Part shown: piece by piece, positions 53,973 to 63,787 of the stretch
How positions within the stretch are numbered: the stretch's first letter is position 1
How the letters are laid out: each line of letters begins with the position of its first letter
Assembly: GCA_023429995.1 (NCBI GenBank)
Contig: JAEZCE010000023.1
Location: 107,113 to 171,112, forward strand
DNA: 64,000 nucleotides
Source of the DNA: Bacillota bacterium
GTDB taxonomy: Bacteria; Bacillota; UBA4882; UBA8346
Reading direction: 5' to 3'
Translations under genes and position numbers: made by a program
Notes under the pieces: generated by a model
The model's input: the letters and a program-made list of their open reading frames with translations, nothing else
Databases searched by the model: none
Told to the model about the DNA's origin: nothing

Positions 53973-56900
53973 ATGAAACAAAAGACAATCGTTGGTGAAG
54001 TTCGCAGAACTCAAATTCTCAATCTTACAATTTTTGGATTATTGGCCTTTTTGTTAATAACTCTTTTTTCTTGGAACCAATTTTTAAGCGCCGTAAAGTA
54101 TCGTTTACTGGAAATTGACAAAGTGCTTGGGGCCATGATCCAAAATCAGCGGTCTTCAATCACCGGATACCTGCAATCCGGCGATAAAGATAAAATTCAT
54201 CCCCCGATTTTTCCGGCGGTATATCACCAAATTCTGCTCGGTTATCCGACAACATTTACTTTAGGTTTCTATTTGCCTGACCTTGATTGGGTAATCATCG
54301 AAAGAGATCATCGCCGGGTAAACCTTAAAAAAAATATTGGCGCTCCTTTCGATGAACCCGAAAAAAAATATTGGCTTTCAACTCGGGCATCCGGAACATC
54401 CGCTTATGAATTCTTTTGGTCAAGGGTAAATAAAACTTGGGTATTCGGGTGTGGGTATTCCATAAATTTTAATCGTCATCAAGCGGGATATACCTTCGCC
54501 TTCATTACGCTTTCGAATTTGATCCGGTTATACGCTACAATTGGTTCGGGGATATTCGCTATCGTAATCGGCATTTGTTTGTTTTGTTTATTGTTATTGA
54601 AACGGTTCAACCGGAATATCTGCAGGAACACCGCACAATTGATGCTCTTAAATTCCAATCCCCAATTCGATTTTATCGAATTTCAAAAAATCGCCTTTGA
54701 GTTTTGGTTGAATCATCAGCGGCGTCAAAGTATGCTGGCCAATTTGCCCTGGGGATATCTTTTGATTCAGCCATCCGGAAAAATCGTTGACATCAACGAT
54801 AATGGCTTATCATTAATCGGCTTGAACAGAGAGCAAGTCATAGGAGCCGATATTCAAAAATTATGTCCGAAAACATCTGTCGTAAAGGTGATCGAAACCA
54901 AAGCCCTCGTTTCGGAGGAAACTCTTTTTTCCTCACCGCCAGGGGAATCCAAACGATACTTTACTTATTCTTTTCCGATGATATTACCCTCAGGGGAGGA
55001 GGGGGCCATGATCTGGATTCTGGATAGAATCGAGCAGGCGAAGGCCCAAAAAATCATCGAGGAATCCACCGTTAAAATCGGAAATATTCTGGAAAGCATT
55101 TCGGAAGCTTTTTTTGCCTTGGATCAAGACTGGCGTTTTACCTATATGAATCAAGCGGCGGAAGATGTTTTGTTTGGGAAAAAGAAAGAAGAATTAATCG
55201 GAAAGTCCGTTTTCAGCGCATTCCCAACAAACATCTGTTCAAACCATTATAGCAAATTTAACCAAGTCATGAATGAACGGACTGCGGCCTGTTTTGAAAT
55301 TCCTTATGCCGATAACGGAACCTGGATCGAGGTTCGGGCCTATCCTGCTATCGATGGCATCTCGGTTTTCGTTCGGGACATTACCGAACGAAAATGGGTT
55401 GAGAAGACCACGCAACAACTGGCGGCAATTGTTGAAACATCGGAAGATGCCATTTTCAGCATGACCTTGGAGGGAAAAATCAGCAGCTGGAATTATGGAG
55501 CCCAGAAATTATATGGTTATACCGCCGAAGAAGCGATTGGCAAAATGTTTTTGCTGATCATCCCGGAAGACTCACGGGCTAGTGTTGAGAGAACCTTTCA
55601 GAAATTAACCCGGGGTCAGCTTTTTGAAGACAATCACACGTCCCGGGTACGGAAAGATGGAAGCATTATTTATGTGTCCATCAAATATTCGTTGATTCAG
55701 GATGCAAGCGGTAACATTGTTGAAATCTCCTCGATTCACAGGGATATTACGGAACGGATTCAATATGAAGAGGCTTTGGCCAAAGAGCGGGAGTTGCTGA
55801 TGGTTACGTTGAATTCCTTGACCGAAGGGGTTATTGCCACAGACGGGCAGGACCGGATTTTTTTAATCAATGAAGCAGCCTCCCATTTAACCGGTTATTC
55901 TCAGACTGAAGCGATAAATCAACCCATAGACGAAATTCTTTATATTATTGACGATAAAACCAGCGAACCGATTACCCGGATTACTTCTTTCAGTACATCG
56001 CAAAATCACAAGCTGGCTCAAAGTTTAATTTTAGTGACCCGGAATCTCAATGAAGTTTTAATTTCAGTTCACAGTTCTCCCATAAAAACCTCCACCGATA
56101 TTATCGGGGCGGTCATTGTTTTTCAGGACATATCCGAAAAATTTAAGATCGAGCATGAATTATTTAAAACCGATAAATTGGAATCCCTTGGTATTCTGGC
56201 CGGCGGCATTGCTCATGATTTTAATAATATTCTGGCCGCGCTTCTTTCCAACATCCAATTGGCGCAAATGAAATACAACAGAAAAGAGGATATCAAAAAA
56301 TACCTGCAGGATATGGTGGAATCAACCCACCGCGCCAGCGACCTGACCCGGCAATTACTGACATTTTCCAGGGGGGGCGCGCCGGTCAAAAAAGCGGCTT
56401 CTTTGGGAGAACTGATTGGCGATACTGCGGAATTTGCGCTCCGGGGCTCCAAAGTAAAAGTATCCTGTGAAATTTTGAAAAGCTTGTGGCCGGTCGAAGT
56501 GGATACGGGTCAAATCAGTCAGGTTATCTATAATCTGGTCATCAATGCCAAACAGGCTATGCCCAGAGGCGGCGCCATCAAAATAACCGCCGAAAACATG
56601 GTCAACGACTCCGGCAACCGGTTTGATCCCGGAAATTATATTAAAATTGCCGTAAAAGACCAGGGGGTCGGTATACCCAAAGAAAACCTGGGGAAAATAT
56701 TTGATCCTTTCTTTACCACCAAAAAAGAAGGTTCGGGTTTGGGCCTTTCCACATCATACTCCATTATAAAGCGCCATGATGGATATCTTGAGGTAGAGTC
56801 GGAAGTGGGTCTGGGTACGACCTTTTGGGTTTACCTGCCGGCATTAAACCAAGCCGTCATTTTGCCGGAAGGCGATAAAGAAATTGAAGTAACAGGCGGA

Positions 56901-57305
56901 CCGTTAAAAATTTTATTGATGGATGACGAAGAAATCATTTTAAACTCCGTAGCCGAGATGCTGGAACTATACGGACACCAAACAATGTCCGCCAGAGACG
57001 GAGCCAAGGCTATCGAAATATATTGCCATGCCTTGGAAGAAGGAACTCCCTTTGACGTGGTCATCATGGACCTGACTGTTCCGGGAGGCATGGGGGGACA
57101 AGAGGCCATTTCCCAACTGCGGAATATCGATCCACATATTCGGGCTGTCGTTTCAAGCGGTTATGCCAATGATCCCATTATCTCCAACTTTGAGCGGTTC
57201 GGTTTTAGCGGTGTGGTGATCAAACCTTACCGGTTCGACGAGTTAATCAAGGTCATCAATCAAGTGGTTCAATCCAAGCAATTGCCGTTGAAACTGGATT
57301 TTTAG
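53973..57305 (+). CDS. Hybrid PAS sensor histidine kinase with C-terminal receiver
   Basis: A 1110-residue protein. The ATG at 53973 has GGAGG 6 bases upstream. Membrane segments lie near 18-38 and 190-215 with an extracellular domain between them. Several PAS domains follow (one around MLANLPWGYLLIQPSG, then NILESISEAFFALDQDW, IVETSEDAIFSMTLEG and TLNSLTEGVIATDGQD). The HisKA/HATPase core has H748 in AHDFNNILAAL, then VINAKQAMPRGG and GVGIPKENLGKIFDPFFTT. The receiver has D1033 in VIMDLTVPGG. It lacks an HPt or DNA-binding domain. The signal and target are unknown. Its stop overlaps the convergent HD gene. Confidence 0.93.
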   Translation: MKQKTIVGEVRRTQILNLTIFGLLAFLLITLFSWNQFLSAVKYRLLEIDKVLGAMIQNQRSSITGYLQSGDKDKIHPPIFPAVYHQILLGYPTTFTLGFYLPDLDWVIIERDHRRVNLKKNIGAPFDEPEKKYWLSTRASGTSAYEFFWSRVNKTWVFGCGYSINFNRHQAGYTFAFITLSNLIRLYATIGSGIFAIVIGICLFCLLLLKRFNRNICRNTAQLMLLNSNPQFDFIEFQKIAFEFWLNHQRRQSMLANLPWGYLLIQPSGKIVDINDNGLSLIGLNREQVIGADIQKLCPKTSVVKVIETKALVSEETLFSSPPGESKRYFTYSFPMILPSGEEGAMIWILDRIEQAKAQKIIEESTVKIGNILESISEAFFALDQDWRFTYMNQAAEDVLFGKKKEELIGKSVFSAFPTNICSNHYSKFNQVMNERTAACFEIPYADNGTWIEVRAYPAIDGISVFVRDITERKWVEKTTQQLAAIVETSEDAIFSMTLEGKISSWNYGAQKLYGYTAEEAIGKMFLLIIPEDSRASVERTFQKLTRGQLFEDNHTSRVRKDGSIIYVSIKYSLIQDASGNIVEISSIHRDITERIQYEEALAKERELLMVTLNSLTEGVIATDGQDRIFLINEAASHLTGYSQTEAINQPIDEILYIIDDKTSEPITRITSFSTSQNHKLAQSLILVTRNLNEVLISVHSSPIKTSTDIIGAVIVFQDISEKFKIEHELFKTDKLESLGILAGGIAHDFNNILAALLSNIQLAQMKYNRKEDIKKYLQDMVESTHRASDLTRQLLTFSRGGAPVKKAASLGELIGDTAEFALRGSKVKVSCEILKSLWPVEVDTGQISQVIYNLVINAKQAMPRGGAIKITAENMVNDSGNRFDPGNYIKIAVKDQGVGIPKENLGKIFDPFFTTKKEGSGLGLSTSYSIIKRHDGYLEVESEVGLGTTFWVYLPALNQAVILPEGDKEIEVTGGPLKILLMDDEEIILNSVAEMLELYGHQTMSARDGAKAIEIYCHALEEGTPFDVVIMDLTVPGGMGGQEAISQLRNIDPHIRAVVSSGYANDPIISNFERFGFSGVVIKPYRFDELIKVINQVVQSKQLPLKLDF

Positions 57306-57805
57306 CCGGGCGTTTTGGTGGAAGACAGGTACATGGAGTGAAGCAGTGTCGAGCCCGTTTCCGTCTTGAAATATTTGTGGCCAATGCTCTCAACCGCTTC
57401 CCGGTCCAGTTGGTCCTCAAATATATTCACCAAAAAATCGGCCTCGACCAGGATTTGAAAATCCAAGGCGTCGATTTTACCATAACTGTGGTGGTTTCCA
57501 ATAAGGAAGCAGACTCTTTCGATAGCCGCTGAGGGTATGCCCGACCTTTCAAGAATATCTTCGGCAATAGGCGGACCCTCGATTTCTTGATACCTGCCGG
57601 AGGTGGAATTATATTTCCGTTCGGCTTCCTTAATACCAATGTCGTGTAAGATGGCCGCATAAAGGAGAATGGTCTTTTTCTCATCCGAAACCTGTTCCAT
57701 ACCGGAGAGAGTGGCCGCAAATCCATACACTTTCAGCGCGTGGTTGATCCGGCGGACATCATTTTGAAAATAGGCCATCATTTCATTGATAATTATTTCA
57801 ATCAT
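57302..57805 (-). CDS. HD-domain phosphohydrolase-like protein
   Basis: A 167-residue HD protein. The metal-binding pair is HD in AAILHDIGIKEAE, preceded by H in RINHALKV and followed by GNHHSYG and D in LVEADFLVN. The ATG at 57805 has GGGAGAG upstream; the in-frame ATG at 57820 is less well placed. It lies 15 bases after the Crp/Fnr gene and is probably co-transcribed with it. Probably a nucleotide or small phosphoester hydrolase; the substrate is unknown. Confidence 0.85.
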   Translation of the reverse strand: MIEIIINEMMAYFQNDVRRINHALKVYGFAATLSGMEQVSDEKKTILLYAAILHDIGIKEAERKYNSTSGRYQEIEGPPIAEDILERSGIPSAAIERVCFLIGNHHSYGKIDALDFQILVEADFLVNIFEDQLDREAVESIGHKYFKTETGSTLLHSMYLSSTKTPG

Positions 57806-57820
57806 TGCAAGCTCTCCCAT

Positions 57821-58516
57821 TTATAAGATACTCATTTTTTTAAGCGCTTCCAGATCCAAAAGTTTAAAAGAGGTTAAATAATAATCAATAACGCCTTCAT
57901 CTTTCATTTTCCCCAATTCCCTCGACATCGAAGGGCGGGAAACATTGAGGAATTCCGCCAATTCGTTGCGGTTTAACGGTAAGCTGAAACTCTTTTCCAT
58001 CGTTCTTTGATGTTGCTCCAATAAATAGCTGGCTAATTTGGCGCGCATGCTTTTGATGGTGAGATATTCAACTTTTTTATTGAGAAATAATGCCCGTTCC
58101 GATATGATCCGTAAAAAGTTCTGAATCAACACCCGATGCCAGGAACACATTTTCGGGCATTCGCCAATAATTTTTTCCCGCGGCAGGAATAAAACCCGGC
58201 ATTCATTTTGAGCTTCAACTGTGGCAGGCCATTTTGTGTGAGTGGAAAAGGCGATAACTTCTCCGAAAAGTTCCCCTGGGGTGGCCATGGTCATGACCAT
58301 TCTGTTCCCGGCGGCGTTTTCTTTGCTGACCGAAGCTGTTCCCTGTAACATCAGGCCCACTTCTTTACACACATCGCCCGACATGACAATCAATTCATTG
58401 GTGTGAAATTTTCCCACTCTGGCTTGAAAGCATTGCAGGATAGTATAAATTTCTTCTTTTTTCAGTCCTTGGAATAAAGCTGTTTGGAGTAAAACTTCCC
58501 CATATTTCTCAAACAT
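57821..58516 (-). CDS. Crp/Fnr-family transcriptional regulator
   Basis: A 231-residue regulator with an N-terminal cyclic-nucleotide-like barrel (GELFGEVIAFSTHTKWPATV), a long dimer helix and a C-terminal winged helix-turn-helix (NRNELAEFLNVSRPSMSREL). Cysteines at C29, C50, C105, C119 and C123 are scattered and do not match the Fnr cluster spacing; haem or redox sensing is possible. It is divergent from hcp with a 164-base gap, the arrangement of regulators that switch hcp under nitrosative stress, so hcp is the likely target. Confidence 0.9.
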   Translation of the reverse strand: MFEKYGEVLLQTALFQGLKKEEIYTILQCFQARVGKFHTNELIVMSGDVCKEVGLMLQGTASVSKENAAGNRMVMTMATPGELFGEVIAFSTHTKWPATVEAQNECRVLFLPREKIIGECPKMCSWHRVLIQNFLRIISERALFLNKKVEYLTIKSMRAKLASYLLEQHQRTMEKSFSLPLNRNELAEFLNVSRPSMSRELGKMKDEGVIDYYLTSFKLLDLEALKKMSIL

Positions 58517-58680
58517 CGTTCACCTTCAAAAATTTTTGTATCCCCGGCTACCGACTTCAATTATCAATTATAATACAATTTCCCCATCGAAGCAATCGAA
58601 CTGAACTTCTTGAAGGGGGAATGGCGGGAGAATCCAAGAGGCTCTGAAATACTTAAATCGCTAAATAAGGGGGATCATTC

Positions 58681-60246
58681 ATGTCGAATATGTTTTGCTA
58701 TCAATGTGAACAAACCGCCGGTGGCAAAGGTTGCACTAACGTTGGGGTTTGCGGAAAAAACGGGGAAGTTGCCAACAAACAGGATGAATTGACCGCTGCG
58801 TTAATAAGTCTTGCCAAAGCGGCTCCTGGCGGCAAAGGAGAAAAAGAAACCGATGAATTGATGATGCAAGGCCTTTTTGCCACAGTCACCAATGTTAATT
58901 TTGACTCAGGCCGGATTGATGAGCTTATTTCCGGGGTTATGGCCCGAAAAGCAGTCTTGGGAGGGGGCGAAGATTTTCCGGCTTCGATGTTATGGTCCGG
59001 CGATACCGATATCGTATCCCTGCGGTCCACCTTGCTTTTTGGGATACGCGGAATGGCTGCATACGCATGGCACGCCTATGCTCTGGGCAAGCAAGACCCG
59101 GAAGTCACCGCCTGGTTTTATAAAGGATTGAAAGCGCTGGGGGAAAGTCATCAGCCTGAAGAATGGCTCAATTTACTGATGGAGTTCGGCCAAATAAACC
59201 TTAAGTGCATGGCTTTGCTGGATGGAGCAAATACAACAGCCTACGGGCATCCGGTTCCAACCAAGGTATCCATGAAAGTGGAAAAAGGCCCCTTTATCGT
59301 GGTCAGCGGCCATGATTTGCTGGATTTGGAACAATTGCTCGAACAAACCAAAGGCAAGGGAATCAATATTTATACCCATGGCGAAATGCTGCCGGCCCAC
59401 GGCTATCCAGGACTCAACCGCTATCCACACCTGAAGGGCAATTTCGGCACCGCCTGGCAGAACCAACAGAAGGAATTTGCGAATATTCCGGCCCCGGTTC
59501 TTTTTACCACCAATTGTCTGATGCCGCCTAAAGAAAGCTACGGCGATCGGGTCTTTACCACTTCCGTGGTGGGTTATCCCGGAATCAAACACATTGATGA
59601 AGGGAAAAACGGGGTAAAGGATTTTGCGGGATTGATCCAACAAGCCCTGGAACTGGGTGGTTATCCGGAAGATAGGGATTTCACAGGAATCAACGGCGGC
59701 AAAGAATTATTGACCGGGTTTGCCAGAAACACAGTTCTTTCCGTAGCCGACAAAATCATCAACGGAGTGAAGCAAGGCGCGATCAAGCATTTTTTCCTGG
59801 TGGGCGGGTGTGACGGAGCCAAGCCGGGACGTAATTACTATACGGAATTTGTTCAAAAAGCCCCTCAGGATACGGTAATCTTGACTTTGGCCTGCGGTAA
59901 ATTCCGTTTCAACGACTTGAATATCGGGGAAATCGGCGGAATACCGAGGATATTGGATATGGGGCAATGCAATGATGCTTATTCCGCGATTCAGGTGGCC
60001 TTGGCTCTTGCGAACGCTTTCGATTGCGGAGTCAATGAACTGCCCTTAACGCTGGTCCTTTCATGGTACGAGCAAAAAGCGGTTTGTATTCTTTTGACCT
60101 TGCTGGCGCTGGGAATTAAGAATATCTATCTGGGACCGACATTACCGGCATTTCTGTCGCCCTATGTCTTAAATATCCTGGTGGAAAAATTCAGCATCAA
60201 GCCGACAAGCACTCCCGAGAAGGATTTACAAGCAATTTTGGGGTAA
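58681..60246 (+). CDS. hcp: Hybrid cluster protein (hydroxylamine reductase)
   Basis: A 521-residue Hcp. The N-terminal iron-sulfur ligands C6, C9, C18 and C24 have the CxxC-x8-C-x5-C spacing of class I enzymes. Hybrid-cluster ligand blocks TNCLMPP, GGCDGAKPG and LACGKFRF are present. Known activities are reduction of nitric oxide and hydroxylamine, and protection against nitrosative stress. AAGGGGG precedes the ATG. It is divergent from a Crp/Fnr regulator and closed by a strong terminator. The ferredoxin-like gene at 62863 may be its electron partner. Confidence 0.97.
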   Translation: MSNMFCYQCEQTAGGKGCTNVGVCGKNGEVANKQDELTAALISLAKAAPGGKGEKETDELMMQGLFATVTNVNFDSGRIDELISGVMARKAVLGGGEDFPASMLWSGDTDIVSLRSTLLFGIRGMAAYAWHAYALGKQDPEVTAWFYKGLKALGESHQPEEWLNLLMEFGQINLKCMALLDGANTTAYGHPVPTKVSMKVEKGPFIVVSGHDLLDLEQLLEQTKGKGINIYTHGEMLPAHGYPGLNRYPHLKGNFGTAWQNQQKEFANIPAPVLFTTNCLMPPKESYGDRVFTTSVVGYPGIKHIDEGKNGVKDFAGLIQQALELGGYPEDRDFTGINGGKELLTGFARNTVLSVADKIINGVKQGAIKHFFLVGGCDGAKPGRNYYTEFVQKAPQDTVILTLACGKFRFNDLNIGEIGGIPRILDMGQCNDAYSAIQVALALANAFDCGVNELPLTLVLSWYEQKAVCILLTLLALGIKNIYLGPTLPAFLSPYVLNILVEKFSIKPTSTPEKDLQAILG

Positions 60247-60285
60247 GGAACAATTGCTTTCACTTATGTGTAAAAAACAATCATG

Positions 60286-60318
60286 AACAGGGCGACGAAA
60301 GTTGTCCTGTTTTTTTTA
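60286..60318 (+). terminator. Intrinsic terminator of hcp
   Basis: ACAGGGCGAC and GTTGTCCTGT form a 10-bp stem with two G-U pairs and a GAAA tetraloop, followed by eight T. It lies 40 bases after the stop. Up to the next gene at 60615 nothing else is clear, apart from a 16-codon ORF at 60589. Confidence 0.9.
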
Positions 60319-60614
60319 TATCAAACCGATTTCGATTTTTATAGTAATTTTCGGCTTTTTTTGGCGCGAAACGCTGAATAAAAAATTTTTTTTGTAATTC
60401 CAGATACTTGCAGGAAAATTTTATAAACCGTTGAAAAATACAACTGACATATCACTAGTTCTATGGAAATTTACTGTAAAATAAAATAGGGTATTAAAAA
60501 CACATCGGCTTTAACCGATTGATCAAACATCCAATGCTGTTGTGTTCGTGTTTTATTCTTTTCGTGAAATAAGGGACAGGAGTCCATCATGATTAAAGTC
60601 GAGGTGTCTTTAAA

Positions 60615-61919
60615 ATGGCTATTATTGAGGTTGTAAAGTATAACGGTGCTCCCGATGTATTTGCCTGGAAATATCCCAGTGAAGAATTGGGTACTTGGAC
60701 TCAATTGATTGTCAATGAGTCTCAGGAAGCAATTTTATTCAAGGGCGGTAAGGCGTTAGATGTTTTTTCAAGCGGGCGGCATACATTGGAAACCGCGAAT
60801 ATTCCGCTGTTAAATAACCTTGTCAATCTTCCTTTTGGAGGGCGTTCGCCATTTACAGCCGAAGTCTGGTATGTCAACAAAGTATTTTCAATGGATATCA
60901 AGTGGGGCACTGCAAGCCCCATCCAGATCCAAGATCCAAAATATAAAGTATTCGTTCCTTTGCGTTCTTTTGGTCAGTTTGGAATACAAATCGAGGACTC
61001 AAAGAAATTTCTAATCAAATTGGTCGGTACTTTGCCGGTTTTTGACAAAGGAAATGTACTCAATTATTTTCGGGGTTTGTATTTGACGAAGGTGAAAGAT
61101 GCAATATCCTCATACTTGATCCACAAACAAATCAGCGCCTTGGAAATTAACGCTTATCTTGAAGAACTTTCCGATCATTTGAAAGAAAGAATCCTTCCGG
61201 AACTGGCGGAATACGGGATTAAATTGATTAATTTTTACGTGAACGATATCAATGTCCCGGAAGATGATCCGACGGTTATCAAACTGAAGGAAGCATTGGC
61301 CAAGCGGGCGGAAATGGATATTGTCGGTTATAATTATGTCCAGGAGCGCTCTTTCAACACCTTGGAAGGCGCAGCTACCAATCCCGGCTCAACTTCAGCC
61401 GGGCTTATGGGAACCGGAATTGGTTTAGGCATGGGTGTAGGAATAGGCGGCGGTTTGGGAAATCAAATGGGCGCGATTGCTCAAAATATTAATGTTTCCG
61501 GGCAACAAAAAAGTTGTCCCCAATGTCATGCAGTCATGGAAAAAGCTAAACGTTTCTGTAGTGAATGTGGTTGCGATACGGATGGTTTAGAAAAGCCTTC
61601 CGATTCCCCAACCCAAACCATTACCTGCAGTAATTGTGGCGCCAGCTACTCCAGGGGAACCAAATTTTGTCCGGAATGCGGCGATGTATATACGCCTTGC
61701 CCCAAATGCAAGGCTGATATTAAAAAGGGAGACAATGTTTGCGCAATATGCGGATATAAGCTGCCGGGCCCTTGTCCCGGATGTGGCGCAGCCATTAAAG
61801 ATGAGACCGCAAAATTCTGCCCCGAATGCGGCGCGACTCTCATTAAGAAATGTCCCAATTGTAACACGGAAATCAAGGATAATTCAAAATTTTGTCCGGA
61901 GTGTGGCGGAAAGTTATAA
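60615..61919 (+). CDS. SPFH-domain protein with five C-terminal zinc ribbons
   Basis: A 434-residue protein of the YdjI-like SPFH group. The SPFH/band-7 region covers about residues 20-240 (ESQEAILFKGGKALDVFSSG; INFYVNDINVPEDD). A glycine-rich linker follows (GTGIGLGMGVGIGGGLGN), and then five CxxC...CxxC units, of which CPQC/CSEC, CSNC/CPEC and CPKC/CAIC are the first three. GAGGTG precedes the ATG. In Bacilli the relatives bind membranes during envelope stress. Here it is followed 63 bases on by a membrane protein with its own zinc ribbon. Confidence 0.88.
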   Translation: MAIIEVVKYNGAPDVFAWKYPSEELGTWTQLIVNESQEAILFKGGKALDVFSSGRHTLETANIPLLNNLVNLPFGGRSPFTAEVWYVNKVFSMDIKWGTASPIQIQDPKYKVFVPLRSFGQFGIQIEDSKKFLIKLVGTLPVFDKGNVLNYFRGLYLTKVKDAISSYLIHKQISALEINAYLEELSDHLKERILPELAEYGIKLINFYVNDINVPEDDPTVIKLKEALAKRAEMDIVGYNYVQERSFNTLEGAATNPGSTSAGLMGTGIGLGMGVGIGGGLGNQMGAIAQNINVSGQQKSCPQCHAVMEKAKRFCSECGCDTDGLEKPSDSPTQTITCSNCGASYSRGTKFCPECGDVYTPCPKCKADIKKGDNVCAICGYKLPGPCPGCGAAIKDETAKFCPECGATLIKKCPNCNTEIKDNSKFCPECGGKL

Positions 61920-61982
61920 ATACATAACGGTTGAAAAATCCGCTTGGCTTAAAAAATGGCAATTCAAGAGGAGATTGGTGAT

Positions 61983-62558
61983 ATGAACGATAGCAAACAG
62001 GTAATATTTAAATCTGTTGTCATGAGCAGAGTTAAGAGTGGGATTTTAGGCATTATTGGCTGGTTTATGGCTGTTTTTTTCGGGATAACTTTTATCGTAG
62101 GAGTTTTTACGAAATGGGATAAAAATACTCCCGCCGGTTTGACTTTTTGTTTAATTTGCCTGGGAATTGGGATTTTTTTCATTATCATGGGGCGTAAAAT
62201 TAAAGTCAAAGCGCAAAAGATCAATAAATATGCTCAGATCATTGAAATTCAAAATGAAACCAGTGTGGAACGGATAGCTGGTAATCTTAATATGTCTGTT
62301 GATGCTGTAATCACTGATTTACAAGGTTTTATCGCCCAGGGAACCATGAACGGCGTTTATGTCGATGTGAATACCCATCAAATTATGTACCGCAATGCCG
62401 TCAATGGGAATATCCCTCAAAATACACCGAATATGCCGAGTCATTCATCAGATTTGGAAAAAGAGGCGATAGCCTGCAACAGTTGCGGCGCTATCAATCA
62501 AATCGTTAAAGGTTCGAAAAATCAATGTGAATATTGCGGCACGATCCTTCCATCATAA
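61983..62558 (+). CDS. Two-segment membrane protein with winged-helix-like and zinc-ribbon parts
   Basis: A 191-residue protein. The ATG at 61983 has GAGGAGATT upstream. Two membrane segments (about 18-45 and 52-72) are followed by a soluble region, TSVERIAGNLNMSVDAVITD, which looks like a small winged-helix or PCI-like unit of the type found in membrane proteins of this group. A C-terminal ribbon has CNSC and CEYC. It is presumably the membrane partner of the SPFH protein. No catalytic motif is seen. Confidence 0.8.
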   Translation: MNDSKQVIFKSVVMSRVKSGILGIIGWFMAVFFGITFIVGVFTKWDKNTPAGLTFCLICLGIGIFFIIMGRKIKVKAQKINKYAQIIEIQNETSVERIAGNLNMSVDAVITDLQGFIAQGTMNGVYVDVNTHQIMYRNAVNGNIPQNTPNMPSHSSDLEKEAIACNSCGAINQIVKGSKNQCEYCGTILPS

Positions 62559-62616
62559 ACCGGAAATGAAACGATTTTAGCGGATATGTATCAATGCTAT
62601 GAGAATAGTTGATGTA

Positions 62617-62655
62617 AATATGCCATTCGATAATGAACGGCATATTTTATTTTTT
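62617..62655 (+). terminator. Terminator of the SPFH gene pair
   Basis: AATATGCCATTC and GAACGGCATATT form a 12-bp stem with one mismatch and a 6-base loop, followed by TTATTTTTTC. The remaining gap to 62863 holds a TATAAT at 62723 that may be the -10 box of the ferredoxin-like gene. Confidence 0.8.
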
Positions 62656-62862
62656 CATAAGACTTTAGGTCGGAGGGTGGTTTTTTGTATCCTTAGATAC
62701 CGATTTCGCCGACTTTTTATCGTATAATTTATTTGTTCAATTCAATATCCGAAACCGGCTAAAAGCGGCCGTTTGGGAAGGGAAGCGAGTGGTTTTAAGT
62801 TAAACGATTTTTATCCGTTGAATGGAATACTCTAAACAATAATTGAAAGGGGAAAATATATC

Positions 62863-63582
62863 ATGAAAAGAAATATCTTAAAGATTGATCAGGAAAAATG
62901 CAATGGTTGCGGACTCTGTATCACTGCCTGCCATGAAGGGGCATTGCAATTAATAAACGGCAAGGCTACTTTGGTCTCGGAGAGCTATTGCGACGGTCTC
63001 GGCAACTGTTTACCCCAGTGCCCCACCGGAGCGATTTCAATTGAGGAACGGGAAGCGGAGGCTTTTGATGCCGAGGCGGTTAAAAATAACATGGAACGGC
63101 TTGAAAAGCCGATTCAGCCATCTTCTCCGGCATGCGGCTGCCCCGGTTCACAGGCGAAAACGATTGTTAAAAATCAAGCCGCCGTCAAAAAGAATTTCCC
63201 GGCAGAAGAGAGACCATCGGAATTGAACCAGTGGCCGTGCCAAATCCAGCTGGCGCCGGTGAACGCTCCTTATTTCGATAATGCCAATTTGCTAGTGGCC
63301 GCTGATTGTACGGCGTTCGCTTATGCCAATATTCATCAAAAGTTTATGCGGAATAAAATCACCCTCATTGGTTGTCCCAAGCTCGACGACGTCGATTATG
63401 CCGATAAATTGACTTCAATTTTGGAGCAACATGAAATCAAGAGCATCACGGTTTTGCGGATGGAAGTTCCTTGTTGCGGCGGAATCGCCCATGCCGTGAA
63501 ACAAGCGTTGCTGAACAGCGGGAAAATCATTCCCTGGCAGGTGGTAACCATAGCCACGGATGGAACCGTAATGGAAGATTGA
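62863..63582 (+). CDS. 4Fe-4S ferredoxin-domain protein with cysteine-containing C-terminal domain
   Basis: A 239-residue protein. The N-terminal cluster block is C13-xx-C16-xx-C19-xxx-C23, and a second block runs around SYCDGLGNCLPQCPTG, so two 4Fe-4S clusters are likely. A CGCPG linker follows, then a domain of about 120 residues with VAADCTAFAYAN, LIGCPKLDD and VPCCGGIAHAV. Such proteins are common next to hcp in anaerobes and may deliver electrons, an inference. AAGGGGAA precedes the ATG. Confidence 0.88.
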   Translation: MKRNILKIDQEKCNGCGLCITACHEGALQLINGKATLVSESYCDGLGNCLPQCPTGAISIEEREAEAFDAEAVKNNMERLEKPIQPSSPACGCPGSQAKTIVKNQAAVKKNFPAEERPSELNQWPCQIQLAPVNAPYFDNANLLVAADCTAFAYANIHQKFMRNKITLIGCPKLDDVDYADKLTSILEQHEIKSITVLRMEVPCCGGIAHAVKQALLNSGKIIPWQVVTIATDGTVMED

Positions 63583-63787
63583 TGAGGCCGCAGTCGGCGC
63601 CCTTACGCATTCACTCTCAGGGCGATTCGAACGTAGGCGCCAGCTGCCCTCCGTCAAAACGGGATAGTTTAAAGCTTTGTTTTTTGTTTTTGAGAAAGTT
63701 GCCTCCATAAACTCCGAATCCTCATCATTTCTCAGTAGCCAAAGAAATGGATCCATATTGTTATAACCCCCATCTTAAAAAAGGTTA

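Noticed and set aside
59173..59643. 156-codon minus-strand frame
   Set aside because: Antisense to hcp, whose cluster ligands confirm the plus-strand gene.
60589..60636. 16-codon ORF overlapping the start of the SPFH gene
   Set aside because: It has a GGAG site and might be a coupling leader, but it is too short to support from sequence alone.
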